Of a DNA stretch of 64,000 bases, positions 24,440-33,533 are shown piece after piece. The stretch is taken from positions 1,054,001-1,118,000 of the forward strand of contig NZ_CP062159.1 of the NCBI RefSeq assembly GCF_014844035.1, in the 5' to 3' direction. Under the pieces are notes generated by a model. The model searched no databases and was not told where the DNA came from. It saw nothing but the letters and a program-made list of their open reading frames with translations. The DNA comes from Flavobacterium sp. MDT1-60 (GTDB lineage: Bacteria; Bacteroidota; Bacteroidia; Flavobacteriales; Flavobacteriaceae). The translations under genes were made by a program, and so were the position numbers. Each line of letters begins with the position of its first letter. Position 1 is the first letter of the stretch.

Positions 24440-25900
24440 CTAAATCTTCTTCCTCATTCTCGCAACCGGAATATCAAGCTGTTCACGGTATTTTGCAATA
24501 GTTCTTCTCGCAATCGGATACCCTTTTTCTTTTAAAATATCCGCCAATTGATCGTCCGGCAAAGGTTTCTTTTTGTCTTCTTCTTCAATCGTATTTTTAA
24601 GAATTTTTTTGATTTCCAAAGTCGAAACATCTTCTCCCTGATCATTTTTCATCGCTTCAGAGAAAAACTCTTTAATTAGTTTTGTTCCGTATGGCGTTTC
24701 TACATATTTGCTGTTAGCTACACGCGAAATCGTCGAAATATCTAAACCAACCATATCAGCAATGTCTTTTAAGATCATTGGTTTTAGTTTGGTTTCGTCC
24801 CCGTCTAAAAAGAATTCTTCCTGGTAATGCATAATTGCATTCATGGTTACAAAAAGTGTTTCCTGACGTTGTCTGATCGCGTCGATAAACCATTTAGCCG
24901 AATCCAGTTTTTGTTTGATAAACTGAACCGCATCTTTTTGTGCCGATGATTTATCACGGGAATCTTTGTACGTCTGCATCATTTCCTGATAATCTTTAGA
25001 AACGTGTAACGACGGAGCATTTCTTCCGTTTAGAGTCAATTCCAATTCGCCATCAACAATTCTGATAGCAAAATCGGGAACTACATTTTCGGTAACTTTA
25101 TTATTTCCAGTGTACGATCCACCCGGTTTTGGGTTTAATCTTTCGATTTCATGAATTGCTTTTTTCAGCTGTTCATTAGAAACAGCATATTTTTGCAATA
25201 ATTTATCGTAATGTTTTTTGGTAAAAGCATCAAATTGATTTTCGATAATATCAATCGCTAAATCAACATATTCCGTCGGCGTTTTGTGTTTTAGCTGCAA
25301 TAATAAACATTCTTGCAAGTCACGCGCACCAACGCCTGATGGTTCCAGTTCGTGAATGACGTGCAGCATTCTTTCGACCATTGCTTCATCAGTATAAATT
25401 CCTTGAGTGAAGGCCATGTCGTCAACCATATCGGCAACGCTTCTGCGGATGTAACCCATATCATCAATACTTCCAACAAGGAATTCAGCGATTTCGCGTT
25501 CTTCATCATTCAAGATAAAAGTATTCAGCTGATTGATTAAATCCTGATGAAAACTGATCGGCGAAGCAAAAGGCGTTTCGCGTTCTTCGTCTTCACTGTA
25601 ATTATTAACCTGAGTTTTATAATCCGGAGTATCGTCGTCGCTTAAATATTCGTCAATGTTAATGTCATCTGCTTCGATTCTGTCTGATTCTGCATCATCA
25701 TAATCGTCGTATTCTTCATTAGCGAATTCATCAGCTTCGTATTCGTCTTCTTTACCAGCTTCCAAAGCCGGATTTTCGTTCATTTCTTCTAATAAACGTT
25801 GCTCAAAAGCTTGCGTAGGCAATTGAATTAACTTCATCAGCTGAATTTGCTGTGGAGATAATTTTTGTGATAATTTTAAATTTAAAAATTGCTTTAGCAT
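24440..25900 (-). CDS. rpoN: RNA polymerase sigma-54 factor
   Basis: 486 residues. Region I is the Gln/Leu-rich start (LKLSQKLSPQQIQLMKLIQL), which contacts enhancer-binding proteins. A very acidic region II follows (about residues 48-105, rich in Asp/Glu). The core-binding and HTH domains come next (GVGARDLQECLLLQL, PKPGGSYTG, DIADMVGLDISTISRV). The C-terminal RpoN box is ARRTIAKYREQL, the -24 element reader. It is 486 residues long, as usual for the family. A pause: no bacterial enhancer-binding protein is in this window. Confidence 0.96.
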   Translation of the reverse strand: MLKQFLNLKLSQKLSPQQIQLMKLIQLPTQAFEQRLLEEMNENPALEAGKEDEYEADEFANEEYDDYDDAESDRIEADDINIDEYLSDDDTPDYKTQVNNYSEDEERETPFASPISFHQDLINQLNTFILNDEEREIAEFLVGSIDDMGYIRRSVADMVDDMAFTQGIYTDEAMVERMLHVIHELEPSGVGARDLQECLLLQLKHKTPTEYVDLAIDIIENQFDAFTKKHYDKLLQKYAVSNEQLKKAIHEIERLNPKPGGSYTGNNKVTENVVPDFAIRIVDGELELTLNGRNAPSLHVSKDYQEMMQTYKDSRDKSSAQKDAVQFIKQKLDSAKWFIDAIRQRQETLFVTMNAIMHYQEEFFLDGDETKLKPMILKDIADMVGLDISTISRVANSKYVETPYGTKLIKEFFSEAMKNDQGEDVSTLEIKKILKNTIEEEDKKKPLPDDQLADILKEKGYPIARRTIAKYREQLDIPVARMRKKI

Positions 25901-25911
25901 TTATTTTTGTT

Positions 25912-25990
25912 AAAAGTTTCAAGTTTCAGGTTTCAGGTTGCTGAACGTTCAACAACCTGAAACCTGAAACTTGAAACAAATTTTATAACT
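25912..25990. repeat. Inverted repeat between rpoN and asnS
   Basis: TTTCAAGTTTCAGGTTTCAGGTTG (from about 25917) is answered by CAACCTGAAACCTGAAACTTGAAA (to about 25977) with a short loop. It is a 20+ bp hairpin that probably ends asnS transcription. Confidence 0.75.
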
Positions 25991-25995
25991 ATTTT

Positions 25996-27441
25996 CTAGA
26001 ATTCCGCGTTTCCTGGAGTTCTCGGGAAAGGAATTACGTCTCTGATGTTTGTCATTCCAGTTACAAACAATACTAAACGCTCAAATCCTAAACCGAAACC
26101 TGCGTGTGTTGCAGAACCAAATCTTCTGGTGTCTAAATACCAGTATAATTCTTCTTCATCGATATCTAAGGCTTTCATTTTCTCCACCAAAACATCGTAA
26201 CGTTCTTCTCTTTCAGAACCACCAACGATTTCTCCAATTCCAGGGAAAAGGATATCCATGGCACGAACTGTTTCTCTTCCCGGTTCTGTATTGTCGTTTA
26301 GACGCATGTAAAACGCTTTGATATTTGCCGGGTAATCGTATAAAATTACCGGACATTTAAAGTGTTTTTCTACTAAATAACGCTCGTGTTCTGATTGTAA
26401 ATCAGCTCCCCATTCTTCGATGATGTAGCTGAATTTTTTCTTTTTATTTGGAGTTGAATCTCTTAAAATATCAATTGCTTCAGTATAAGAAACACGTTTG
26501 AAGTTGTTCTCCAAAACGAAATTCAATTTCTCTAACAAAGCCATTTCGCTTCTGTCTGCCTGAGGTTTTGATTTTTCTTCTTCTAAAAGTCTTCCTTCTA
26601 AAAATTTCAAATCATCTCCACAATTGTCTAAAGCGTATTTTATAACGTACTGAATAAAATCTTCAGCCAAATCCATATTGTCGTCAAGGTCATTGAAAGC
26701 AACTTCAGGTTCAATCATCCAGAATTCTGCAAGGTGACGGGAAGTATTTGAATTTTCTGCTCTAAAAGTTGGTCCAAAAGTATAAATCTGACCCAAAGCC
26801 ATTGCAAAAGTTTCTCCTTCTAATTGTCCCGAAACCGTTAAGTTAGTTTCTTTTCCAAAGAAATCTTCTTTATAATTTACTTTTCCGTCCTCTGTTCTTG
26901 GTGTGTTGTCAAAAGGCAAAGCCGTAACTTTAAACATTTCTCCGGCACCTTCCGCATCAGAACCTGTAATGATTGGCGTATTTACATACACAAATCCTTT
27001 TTGTTGAAAATAGTTGTGAACCGCAAACGACAACACCGAACGCACACGCATAATTGCTCCAAAAGCATTGGTACGAACACGTAAATGTGCATTTTCTCTT
27101 AAGAATTCTAAAGAGTGTTTTTTAGGCTGCATTGGGAATTTCTCTGCATCAGAATCTCCAAGAATTTCAAGTTGTTTAACCTGAATTTCATATTTCTGAC
27201 CAGCACCTTTGCTCTCTACCAAAGTTCCCGTTACAGAAATAGCAGCTCCGGTCGTGATTCTTTTTAAAGTTTCTTCTGGTGTATTTTCAAAATCAACAAC
27301 ACATTGTATATTATTAATGGTAGAACCGTCATTTAGCGCGATGAACTGATTATTTCTAAAAGTTCTCACCCATCCTTTTGCATTCACTTCCTGTAACGTC
27401 GTCGTACTGTTTAATAAGTCTTTAACTTTTGTGTGTTTCAT
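25996..27441 (-). CDS. asnS: Asparaginyl-tRNA synthetase
   Basis: 481 residues. An N-terminal OB-fold anticodon-binding domain ([19 protein letters not shown], residues 20-38) precedes a class II catalytic core: motif 2 [21 protein letters not shown] near 229-249 and motif 3 [15 protein letters not shown] near 451-465. The length, and PRTPGNAEF at the end, fit AsnRS rather than AspRS. It charges tRNA-Asn in the cytoplasm. A TATATTTG element lies 68-75 nt upstream. Confidence 0.96.
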   Translation of the reverse strand: MKHTKVKDLLNSTTTLQEVNAKGWVRTFRNNQFIALNDGSTINNIQCVVDFENTPEETLKRITTGAAISVTGTLVESKGAGQKYEIQVKQLEILGDSDAEKFPMQPKKHSLEFLRENAHLRVRTNAFGAIMRVRSVLSFAVHNYFQQKGFVYVNTPIITGSDAEGAGEMFKVTALPFDNTPRTEDGKVNYKEDFFGKETNLTVSGQLEGETFAMALGQIYTFGPTFRAENSNTSRHLAEFWMIEPEVAFNDLDDNMDLAEDFIQYVIKYALDNCGDDLKFLEGRLLEEEKSKPQADRSEMALLEKLNFVLENNFKRVSYTEAIDILRDSTPNKKKKFSYIIEEWGADLQSEHERYLVEKHFKCPVILYDYPANIKAFYMRLNDNTEPGRETVRAMDILFPGIGEIVGGSEREERYDVLVEKMKALDIDEEELYWYLDTRRFGSATHAGFGLGFERLVLFVTGMTNIRDVIPFPRTPGNAEF

Positions 27442-27508
27442 TTTAATTTTAGATTTTAGATTTCTGATTTTAGATTAAAATAAAAATCAGTGTTTTTATA
27501 TCGAGTTG

Positions 27509-27516
27509 CAAATATA
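27509..27516 (-). promoter_or_regulatory. -7 promoter element of asnS
   Basis: The minus strand reads TATATTTG (TAnnTTTG), 68-75 nt before the asnS start. The spacer between holds a TTTAGATTTTAGATTTC repeat word. Confidence 0.5.
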
Positions 27517-27539
27517 AACGATAATTATTAAAATTAGAA

Positions 27540-27792
27540 GCTGTTTCCTGCTATCCGCTATATCTTTTTAGGCAGATCGTTTATGGTAAACAAGATATTT
27601 CCAATTGCCTAAAAAGGATACCGCTGCTATCAGGGCTAGGGCTCTCGTTTTCAAAAGAACCGATTGTTTTCTTTTTGGTCACTTCGATAAAGGAGAAATC
27701 AGACTGGAAAGACCATAAATAAAAGCGCCAATCTTTGTCGAGCTACTTGCGAAGATTCCTCGTTCCTCGGAATGACAAACTTCGCGCAATCA
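27540..27792. repeat. Intergenic repeat block (two REP-like elements)
   Basis: No gene in 27442-27795. The left element has TATCTTTTTAGGCA at 27561-27574 answered by TGCCTAAAAAGGATA at 27606-27620, followed by CCGCTGCTATCAGGGCTAGG. I recall this word as a common dispersed repeat in Flavobacterium. The right element, at about 27726-27785, contains CCAATCTTTGTCGAGC and CCTCGTTCCTCGGAATGAC, related to the inverted repeat at 35890-35993. Confidence 0.6.
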
Positions 27793-27795
27793 TAA

Positions 27796-28303
27796 TTATG
27801 TCAAATGTTTGTATTTATTTAAATTATCATTTAATACTCTCATAAGTTCGACATAATTTATTTGCATTGAATTTGCCGAAAGATTAAAGGGAGAGCCGTA
27901 ATTATTGAAATTAAATTTCATTAATTTTTTTCTTATTTGATTGTTTTCATTTTCAATCCAATAGTCAGAATTATTTACTTGAACAATTACGAGTTTTTGA
28001 CTTTGTATTTTTAGCTCCGAAAATCCATCTATATTTTCCCAGTTGATACTTTTCGATGTTGGTTTTCTAGGATTAACATTAATCCCTTTACCATCAATAA
28101 CCAAAAGTAATTGATCTTGAGTTAACTGCTTTATCGAAACATAAATTCCTATTCCAAAAAATAAGACCGAAATGATTCCAATCCCTTTTAAGAAAATTGG
28201 ACTTCTTCTATGGCTTGCTAAATTTTCAGCATCCATAAACATCCAAATTCCTCCAATGACAAACAGAAGAGAGCCAATTAATAATAAGAATGATTTTTTC
28301 CAT
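27796..28303 (-). pseudogene. STM3941-like membrane protein, apparently frameshifted at its start
   Basis: The open frame 27796-28242 encodes 148 residues with one clear membrane helix (LKGIGIISVLFFGIGIYVSI) and a soluble domain (KGINVNPRKPTSKSINWENI) like the STM3941 family of two-helix membrane proteins. Upstream of ATG 28242 the same frame continues without a stop as SFLLLLIGSLLFVIGGIW, an evident first membrane helix, but has no start codon. ATG 28303 (MEK) is off by one base. Removing one A from the A6 run at about 28293-28298 joins them into a single ~168-residue protein. So the gene is disrupted or the sequence has an indel error. The role is unknown. Confidence 0.65.
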
Positions 28304-28347
28304 TACTTTTTAATTCGTGCTAATTCGTGAAATTCGTGGCTAACTTT

Positions 28348-30732
28348 TTACCCTTCCAAATTCTCCAAATTCTCCAAATTCTCCAAATCCTCCTTCTTAG
28401 CCTTCTTCTTCTCAAAAGTCAAAACCAAAGCCGGTAAAACCAATAAATTTGCAAACATCGCAAACGCCAATGTACAGGAGATTAATCCACCGAGGGCGAT
28501 TGTTCCGCTAAAGCTTGAAAGCGTGAAAGTAGCAAATCCTAAAATTAAAACCACTGATGTATAAAAAGTACTGATTCCGGTTTCTCTCAAGGCACTGAAA
28601 ACAGATTTTTTTACTTTTCCGTTGCTTTGTATTAAATCATGTTTGTATTTCGCCATAAACTGAATCGCATTATCTACCGAGATTCCGAATGCAATACTGA
28701 ATACTAAAATCGTTGAAGGTTTTAACGGAATTCCAAAATACCCCATTAATCCAGACGTAATACAAAGTGGTAAAACATTTGTAATAATAGATGCAAAAAC
28801 CATTTTGAACGATCTGAACAAATACAGCATCAAAATAGCAATTACTAAAATCGCAAAAATCAAGGATTCAATTAAATTGTCAACCAGGTAAGATGTTCCT
28901 TTCTGGAAAACCAATGCTTTTCCGGTAACGGTAACTTCAAAACGATCTTTCGGGAAAATTTCATCAATTTTTGAATGTAATTTTTTCTCGACTTTCGCCA
29001 TTTCGTCTGTACCAATATCTTTCATGAACGTTGTGATTCTGGCGTATTGTCCAGTCGAATCAACATAAGCTTTCATTAAATTTTCTTTACTGTTTTTAGT
29101 CGCATTTTTGGCATAACCCAAAATGAAAGTCTGCTCTTGCGAAGTTGGCAATTGATAATATTCGGGGTTTCCGTTATAGAAAGCCTGTTTTGAATATTTA
29201 ACCAAATTCACAATAGAAACCGGTTTTGCCAATTCAGGCATTTCGGCAATCGTATTTTGCAGTTCGTCCATTTTACGAATAGTTGAAGCTTTCATAACAC
29301 CTTTTTTGTGTTTGGTGTCAATCATGATTTCAAGTGGCATTACACCGTTGAACTCTTTTTCGTAGAATAAAATATCTTTAAAGAAAGAAGCGCTTTTTGG
29401 CATTTCACCAATCAAACTTCCCGAAACTTTCATTTGAGCAACTCCAATAACACTGAAGACCAAAAGTAAACCGTAAATCGTATAAATTACTTTTCGCTTA
29501 TTTCTCACCACATTTTCTACAAAATCCAACAAAGTCGAAATGTAGGTTTTCGTTAAATGATATAAATGTTTTTCTCCCGGAACAGGCATGAAACTGTACA
29601 CAATCGGCACAATTAAAAGCGTCAATAAATACACCGAAATCACATTGATGGAAGTCACTAAACCAAATTCAAAAAGCAAATCATTGCCCGTAATCATAAA
29701 CGTTGCAAAACCAATCGCCGTAGTTAAATTCGTCATTAAAGTCGAAACTCCAATTTTAGAAATAATACGCTGTAAAGCCTTTGCCTGATTGTTATGCAGT
29801 TTAATTTCCTGCTGATATTTATTGATTAGGAATATACAATTGGTAATCCCGATTACAATAATTAATGGTGGAATAATAGCCGTTAAAATTGTGATTTTAT
29901 AGTGAAATAATCCAAGGGTTCCAAACGACCAGATCACACCGACAATCAAAATACAGATTGAAATAAACGTTGCTCTGAACGAACGGAAAAAGAAAAAGAA
30001 AATCAGAGAAACCGTAAATAAAGCAGCACCGATAAACAGTCCGATTTCGCCTTTCATATCAGCCGCGTTGATTGTTCTGATGTATGGCATTCCCGAAACT
30101 TTCAAGTCGATTCCGGTTGTTTTTTCGAATTTATCGATTTTCGGAACTAAATTCTCCAAAATAAAAGTCTTTCTTTCGGCTGTATTTACAATCGCTTTGT
30201 TCATGTAAATAGCTGAACGCACACTTCCGCTTTCTTTATTAAAAAGTAATCCTTCGTAAAAAGGTAAGTTGTTAAATAAATCGTGCTGAACCGTTTTCAA
30301 ATAAGCCGGATCAACAGTTTTACTTTGATCAATGAATGGACTAAGAACGAATTTTTGGTTTACTGTATCTTTCTCTAATTTTTTTAAATCATTTAGAGAA
30401 ACAACCAAGTCAACTTCTTTAGATTTTTTCAGACCGGTCATTAATTCATTCCAGGCGGCATAATTTTTTGGTGTGAAGAAATTTTTGTCCTGAAAACCAA
30501 TTACAATCAGGTTTCCTTCTTCGCCAAATTTGTCCAGGAATTTTTGATAATCTTTATTTGCGATATGATTTTTAGGAAGTAAATTGGCTTCAGTATAAGT
30601 CATAGCAAGGTTTTTCCATTGAAAACCAAGGAAAACTGTCAGGGCCGCAACCAAAACTAAAATTGTTATTCTATTTTTAAGAATAATTCGGGCTACTTTT
30701 TCCCAAAAACCAACGTGAATAGCGTTTTTCAT
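28348..30732 (-). CDS. RND/MMPL-family exporter
   Basis: 794 residues with the RND/MMPL layout: one N-terminal helix (ITILVLVAALTVFLGFQW), a large periplasmic loop, a bundle of five helices near 230-375 (including IGLFIGAALFTVSLIFFFFF), a second helix and loop, and a second bundle near 635-770 (IAFGISVDNAIQFMAKYKHD). ITNCIFLINKYQQE near 295 and DNAIQFMAKY near 690 fit the MMPL/HpnN-like group. It may export lipids or hydrophobic compounds; no membrane-fusion partner lies nearby. The C-terminus is EDLENLENLENLEG, encoded by a 9-bp tandem repeat. Confidence 0.88.
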   Translation of the reverse strand: MKNAIHVGFWEKVARIILKNRITILVLVAALTVFLGFQWKNLAMTYTEANLLPKNHIANKDYQKFLDKFGEEGNLIVIGFQDKNFFTPKNYAAWNELMTGLKKSKEVDLVVSLNDLKKLEKDTVNQKFVLSPFIDQSKTVDPAYLKTVQHDLFNNLPFYEGLLFNKESGSVRSAIYMNKAIVNTAERKTFILENLVPKIDKFEKTTGIDLKVSGMPYIRTINAADMKGEIGLFIGAALFTVSLIFFFFFRSFRATFISICILIVGVIWSFGTLGLFHYKITILTAIIPPLIIVIGITNCIFLINKYQQEIKLHNNQAKALQRIISKIGVSTLMTNLTTAIGFATFMITGNDLLFEFGLVTSINVISVYLLTLLIVPIVYSFMPVPGEKHLYHLTKTYISTLLDFVENVVRNKRKVIYTIYGLLLVFSVIGVAQMKVSGSLIGEMPKSASFFKDILFYEKEFNGVMPLEIMIDTKHKKGVMKASTIRKMDELQNTIAEMPELAKPVSIVNLVKYSKQAFYNGNPEYYQLPTSQEQTFILGYAKNATKNSKENLMKAYVDSTGQYARITTFMKDIGTDEMAKVEKKLHSKIDEIFPKDRFEVTVTGKALVFQKGTSYLVDNLIESLIFAILVIAILMLYLFRSFKMVFASIITNVLPLCITSGLMGYFGIPLKPSTILVFSIAFGISVDNAIQFMAKYKHDLIQSNGKVKKSVFSALRETGISTFYTSVVLILGFATFTLSSFSGTIALGGLISCTLAFAMFANLLVLPALVLTFEKKKAKKEDLENLENLENLEG
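28350..28390. repeat. 9-bp tandem repeat inside the end of the MMPL gene
   Basis: AAATTCTCC repeats about four times (28357-28390) and encodes the (ENL)n tail of the exporter. It resembles the intergenic ATTCCAAATTCC words. Confidence 0.7.
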
Positions 30733-30752
30733 AAAATCTTTAAAAATGGTTG

Positions 30753-30760
30753 CAAATGTA
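30753..30760 (-). promoter_or_regulatory. -7 promoter element of the MMPL exporter
   Basis: The minus strand reads TACATTTG (TAnnTTTG) about 21 nt upstream of the start codon. Confidence 0.5.
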
Positions 30761-30911
30761 GTGAAAAGTGCTCTAAATCATAAACAATCGCTGGTATTTT
30801 ACTTAATGTTAACACAAATTTGAAAGATCGGGCTTGTGATAAATTTTTGCTTTTTGCTGTTTAGTCAGTAGCTTTTCTCATCTTTGTACATAATTTAAAA
30901 ATGAAACGAAA

Positions 30912-31241
30912 ATGAATTGGATTTTATTAATCATTGCAGGCCTTTTTGAAGTAGGTTTTGCATCATGTTTAGGCAAAGCCAAAGAAACAACTGGAATTAT
31001 TTCAACGTATTGGATGGCAGGTTTTTTTGTTTGTCTTTCAATTAGTATGATTTTATTATATAAAGCCACACAAGAATTACCTATTGGAACAGCCTATGCC
31101 GTTTGGACCGGAATTGGAGCTGTTGGAACTGTTTTAGTTGGAATTTTTATTTTTAAAGAACCGGCAACTTTTTGGAGAATATTTTTCCTTTCGACATTAA
31201 TTGCTTCAATTATTGGGTTGAAGTTTGTTTCTAGTCATTAA
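30912..31241 (+). CDS. Small multidrug resistance (SMR) transporter, SugE/Gdx-like
   Basis: 109 residues with four membrane helices. It has the membrane Glu of SMR proteins in IIAGLFEVGFASCLGKA (Glu 13), and the SugE-like block LPIGTAYAVWTGIGAVGTV near 57-75. SugE/Gdx members export guanidinium or quaternary ammonium ions as a dual-topology dimer. It is a single gene, not the paired type. No guanidine riboswitch is evident in the ~170 nt upstream. A CATCTTTG element, one off from TAnnTTTG, lies at 30879-30886. Confidence 0.88.
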   Translation: MNWILLIIAGLFEVGFASCLGKAKETTGIISTYWMAGFFVCLSISMILLYKATQELPIGTAYAVWTGIGAVGTVLVGIFIFKEPATFWRIFFLSTLIASIIGLKFVSSH

Positions 31242-31250
31242 AAAATAATA

Positions 31251-31949
31251 TTGAAATTGGTAGAAAAATTTATTTTGATTTTAAATGCAACTAGAAGATT
31301 TGGAAGTCTTTCTTCGGGCATGGAGTTTGGCAATATTTATAATTATTTGCTTAACGATAGTACAAAAGTAACTCTTGTTGAAGACGATTTTAGTTCAAGT
31401 TTAATCATTGTTTTTAAGGAAGCTTTTAAAGTTGATATAATTGAATACACAGTTAATCTTAAAAAGATTGATAATGAATTATTGATGAATTTTTTGAAGA
31501 TGAATTTCAGAGGAGATTATATAATCGAAAAAACGGATGATTTTGATTTGTTATATGAAATCCTCGATTACTTGAATGTTGAATTTCATAAAGTTGTGAT
31601 TTCAGAAACAATTGATGATAAGATTATGTTTCATTTTAAAAGATCTTTATCTGAACTGGATAAGTTCTTTGAGGATGAAAGAAAGTCCTTATCATTCTTT
31701 AAAAGTAATGAATTCTCATTGGAAAATTTGTGTAATAATCCGATTAAGCTGAAATGGATTAATTTAGATTTTATTCAAAATTATGGTTTCAATAATTCTT
31801 TTAGATTACTTGAGTTTTTATCATCAACAGAGATTTTTCAAGAGTACAAAAATAAATTTTATCAAAAGAATAAAGATTATGAACTAGTTTTGTTCGTGTC
31901 TGAAGGCGAATTTTGTTGTGGTTCAAAAAAAATCGTGTTTTCTAGTTAG
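31251..31949 (+). CDS. Hypothetical protein, unusually AT-rich for the core
   Basis: 232 residues if started at TTG 31251, 9 nt after the SMR gene; the frame has an in-frame TTG at 31257 and no early ATG before residue 24. The sequence is helical and acidic (KRSLSELDKFFEDERKSLSF), with no signal peptide, helix bundle or catalytic motif that I can name. The codon content is more AT-rich than its neighbours, like the island genes, so it may be acquired. Two Cys near the C-terminus (GEFCCGSKK) are the only notable feature. No function assigned. Confidence 0.5.
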   Translation: MKLVEKFILILNATRRFGSLSSGMEFGNIYNYLLNDSTKVTLVEDDFSSSLIIVFKEAFKVDIIEYTVNLKKIDNELLMNFLKMNFRGDYIIEKTDDFDLLYEILDYLNVEFHKVVISETIDDKIMFHFKRSLSELDKFFEDERKSLSFFKSNEFSLENLCNNPIKLKWINLDFIQNYGFNNSFRLLEFLSSTEIFQEYKNKFYQKNKDYELVLFVSEGEFCCGSKKIVFSS

Positions 31950-31976
31950 TTTATTTTTATTTAAAGATTAAATCGT

Positions 31977-32738
31977 ATGCAAGAAAACAATACCATCACT
32001 TTTATTTTTTTAGCCATAATTTTATTACTGGTTGCCATCATTTGTTTGATGGTGTATCAATTAATGCAGGCAAAGAAATCAAAAGCAAATGCTGAAGAAA
32101 GTTTTTATGCTTTAGAAAGAAAAGTAAATGATTTGCAGTTAGAAACGCTGGAATCAAAACTGAATCCGCATTTGTTTAAGAATATTTTAAATTCAATTCA
32201 GTCGCACGCATATCAAACTTATTTTGCGTTGGACAAACTGGCGAATGTTCTGGATTATATTTTATACGAAAGTAAGAAGAAATTTGTCACAGCAAAAGAA
32301 GAAATTGATTTTGCACTTAATCTAATAGAAATCAATAAAATTAAAATCAGTCCGCTTTTTGAGTTGAAAATTAAAACCAACATTAATAAAGAAGACAAAT
32401 TATACGATCAGCCTTTACTGGCGCCATTAATTTCAATTGATTTAATTGAAAATGCTTTCAAACATGCTGATCTTCAAAGTGCCGATGCTTTTATTTCGGT
32501 TGTTTTTGAGTTCAAAGACAATGCTTTTTTTATGACGGTTTCGAATAAAATTTCCGATAAAAAAGTATTAAAAAAGGAGCGAAGCGGTTTTGGTCACGCG
32601 ACTTTAGAACATCGCTTGCGTATTATTTACAAGAATAATTTCAAACTTGACCGATTCGTAGAAAACGACATTTATATAGCTCATCTTAAAATAGATTTAC
32701 TTGAATACAAAACTGAAATGCTTGCTTCTGGACGATGA
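31977..32738 (+). CDS. LytS-type sensor histidine kinase
   Basis: 253 residues. One membrane helix near the N-terminus (TFIFLAIILLLVAIICLMVYQ, ~8-28) is followed by a short coiled coil and the His_kinase domain of the LytS/YehU type: LESKLNPHLFKNILNSIQ near 58-75 (phospho-His in NPHLF), then the ATP-binding N box LIENAFKH near 158-165 and a short G-box-like GFGHATLEHRL. It has no extracellular sensor domain, so the signal is probably sensed in or at the membrane. It overlaps the LytTR regulator gene by 38 nt. Confidence 0.9.
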   Translation: MQENNTITFIFLAIILLLVAIICLMVYQLMQAKKSKANAEESFYALERKVNDLQLETLESKLNPHLFKNILNSIQSHAYQTYFALDKLANVLDYILYESKKKFVTAKEEIDFALNLIEINKIKISPLFELKIKTNINKEDKLYDQPLLAPLISIDLIENAFKHADLQSADAFISVVFEFKDNAFFMTVSNKISDKKVLKKERSGFGHATLEHRLRIIYKNNFKLDRFVENDIYIAHLKIDLLEYKTEMLASGR

Positions 32739-33420
32739 GTTGCCGGGATTAACGTACCTAAAAATGCTTTGCGAACAAATTCCTGAAGTAGAAATCGTAA
32801 AAACGTTTAATAATCCGGAGAAACTTCTTGCCGAAATTCCGAATCTCGATTTTAATTTATTAATATCAGATATCGAAATGCCGGGAATTGACGGTTTGCA
32901 TTTGGCAGAAATGCTGGACAATAAGTTGGTTATTTTTTGTACAGCTTATAAAGAATATGCTGCCGACGCTTTTAATATTGATGCAGTTGATTACATTACA
33001 AAACCGGTAAAACTGGAGCGTTTACAAAAAGCAATCTTAAAAGCTTATGAACGTTTCAATAAACCCGAAACGGCTAAGAAATTCATTCAATTGAATACGG
33101 ATAAAGGAAAAACATTGTTGTACTTCAATGAAATTCAATACATCAAAACAGCAGTGAGTGACAGTCGCGATAAAACTGTTTTACTTTCTGACGGAAGTTT
33201 TCTGAATTTAAAAAACGTCAAATTTGAGACACTTTTACAAGAATTGCCGGAAGCCGATTTCTGTCGCATAAACAAAAAAGAGATCGTGGCAGTAAAGGCA
33301 ATAAAATTCTTCAATCACAACGAAATTGTATTGCATCATTTAGAGGAAAATCATAAAAATACAACCTTAATTTTGAGCGAAACTTATCGTTCTGACTTTT
33401 TAAAAAGGGTGAAAATCTAA
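32701..33420 (+). CDS. LytTR-family response regulator
   Basis: 239 residues from TTG 32701, which lies inside the kinase gene; the receiver domain needs this start (MNTKLKCLLLDDELPGL). The receiver has Asp-Asp near 10-11, the phospho-acceptor Asp in LISDIEMPGIDGL near 60, and Lys in YITKPVKLERL near 103. The LytTR DNA-binding domain occupies about 135-239 (KTLLYFNEIQYIKTA, FCRINKKEIVAVKAI). With the overlapping LytS-like kinase it forms a two-component system, probably co-translated. The targets are not visible. Confidence 0.9.
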   Translation: MNTKLKCLLLDDELPGLTYLKMLCEQIPEVEIVKTFNNPEKLLAEIPNLDFNLLISDIEMPGIDGLHLAEMLDNKLVIFCTAYKEYAADAFNIDAVDYITKPVKLERLQKAILKAYERFNKPETAKKFIQLNTDKGKTLLYFNEIQYIKTAVSDSRDKTVLLSDGSFLNLKNVKFETLLQELPEADFCRINKKEIVAVKAIKFFNHNEIVLHHLEENHKNTTLILSETYRSDFLKRVKI

Positions 33421-33533
33421 CTTATTACAAAGTTTTTCGGACTTGTTACATAGATTGGAAATTAGGTGTAAATTTACTTTTTCACTACACTTTCAGTGCT
33501 GATATTTGCGGCAATAAATCAAAAAAACGAGTT

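Noticed and set aside
30740..30911. A guanidine riboswitch upstream of the SMR gene
   Set aside because: No conserved guanidine-riboswitch core (e.g. paired ACGR hairpins) could be recognised in the ~180 nt.
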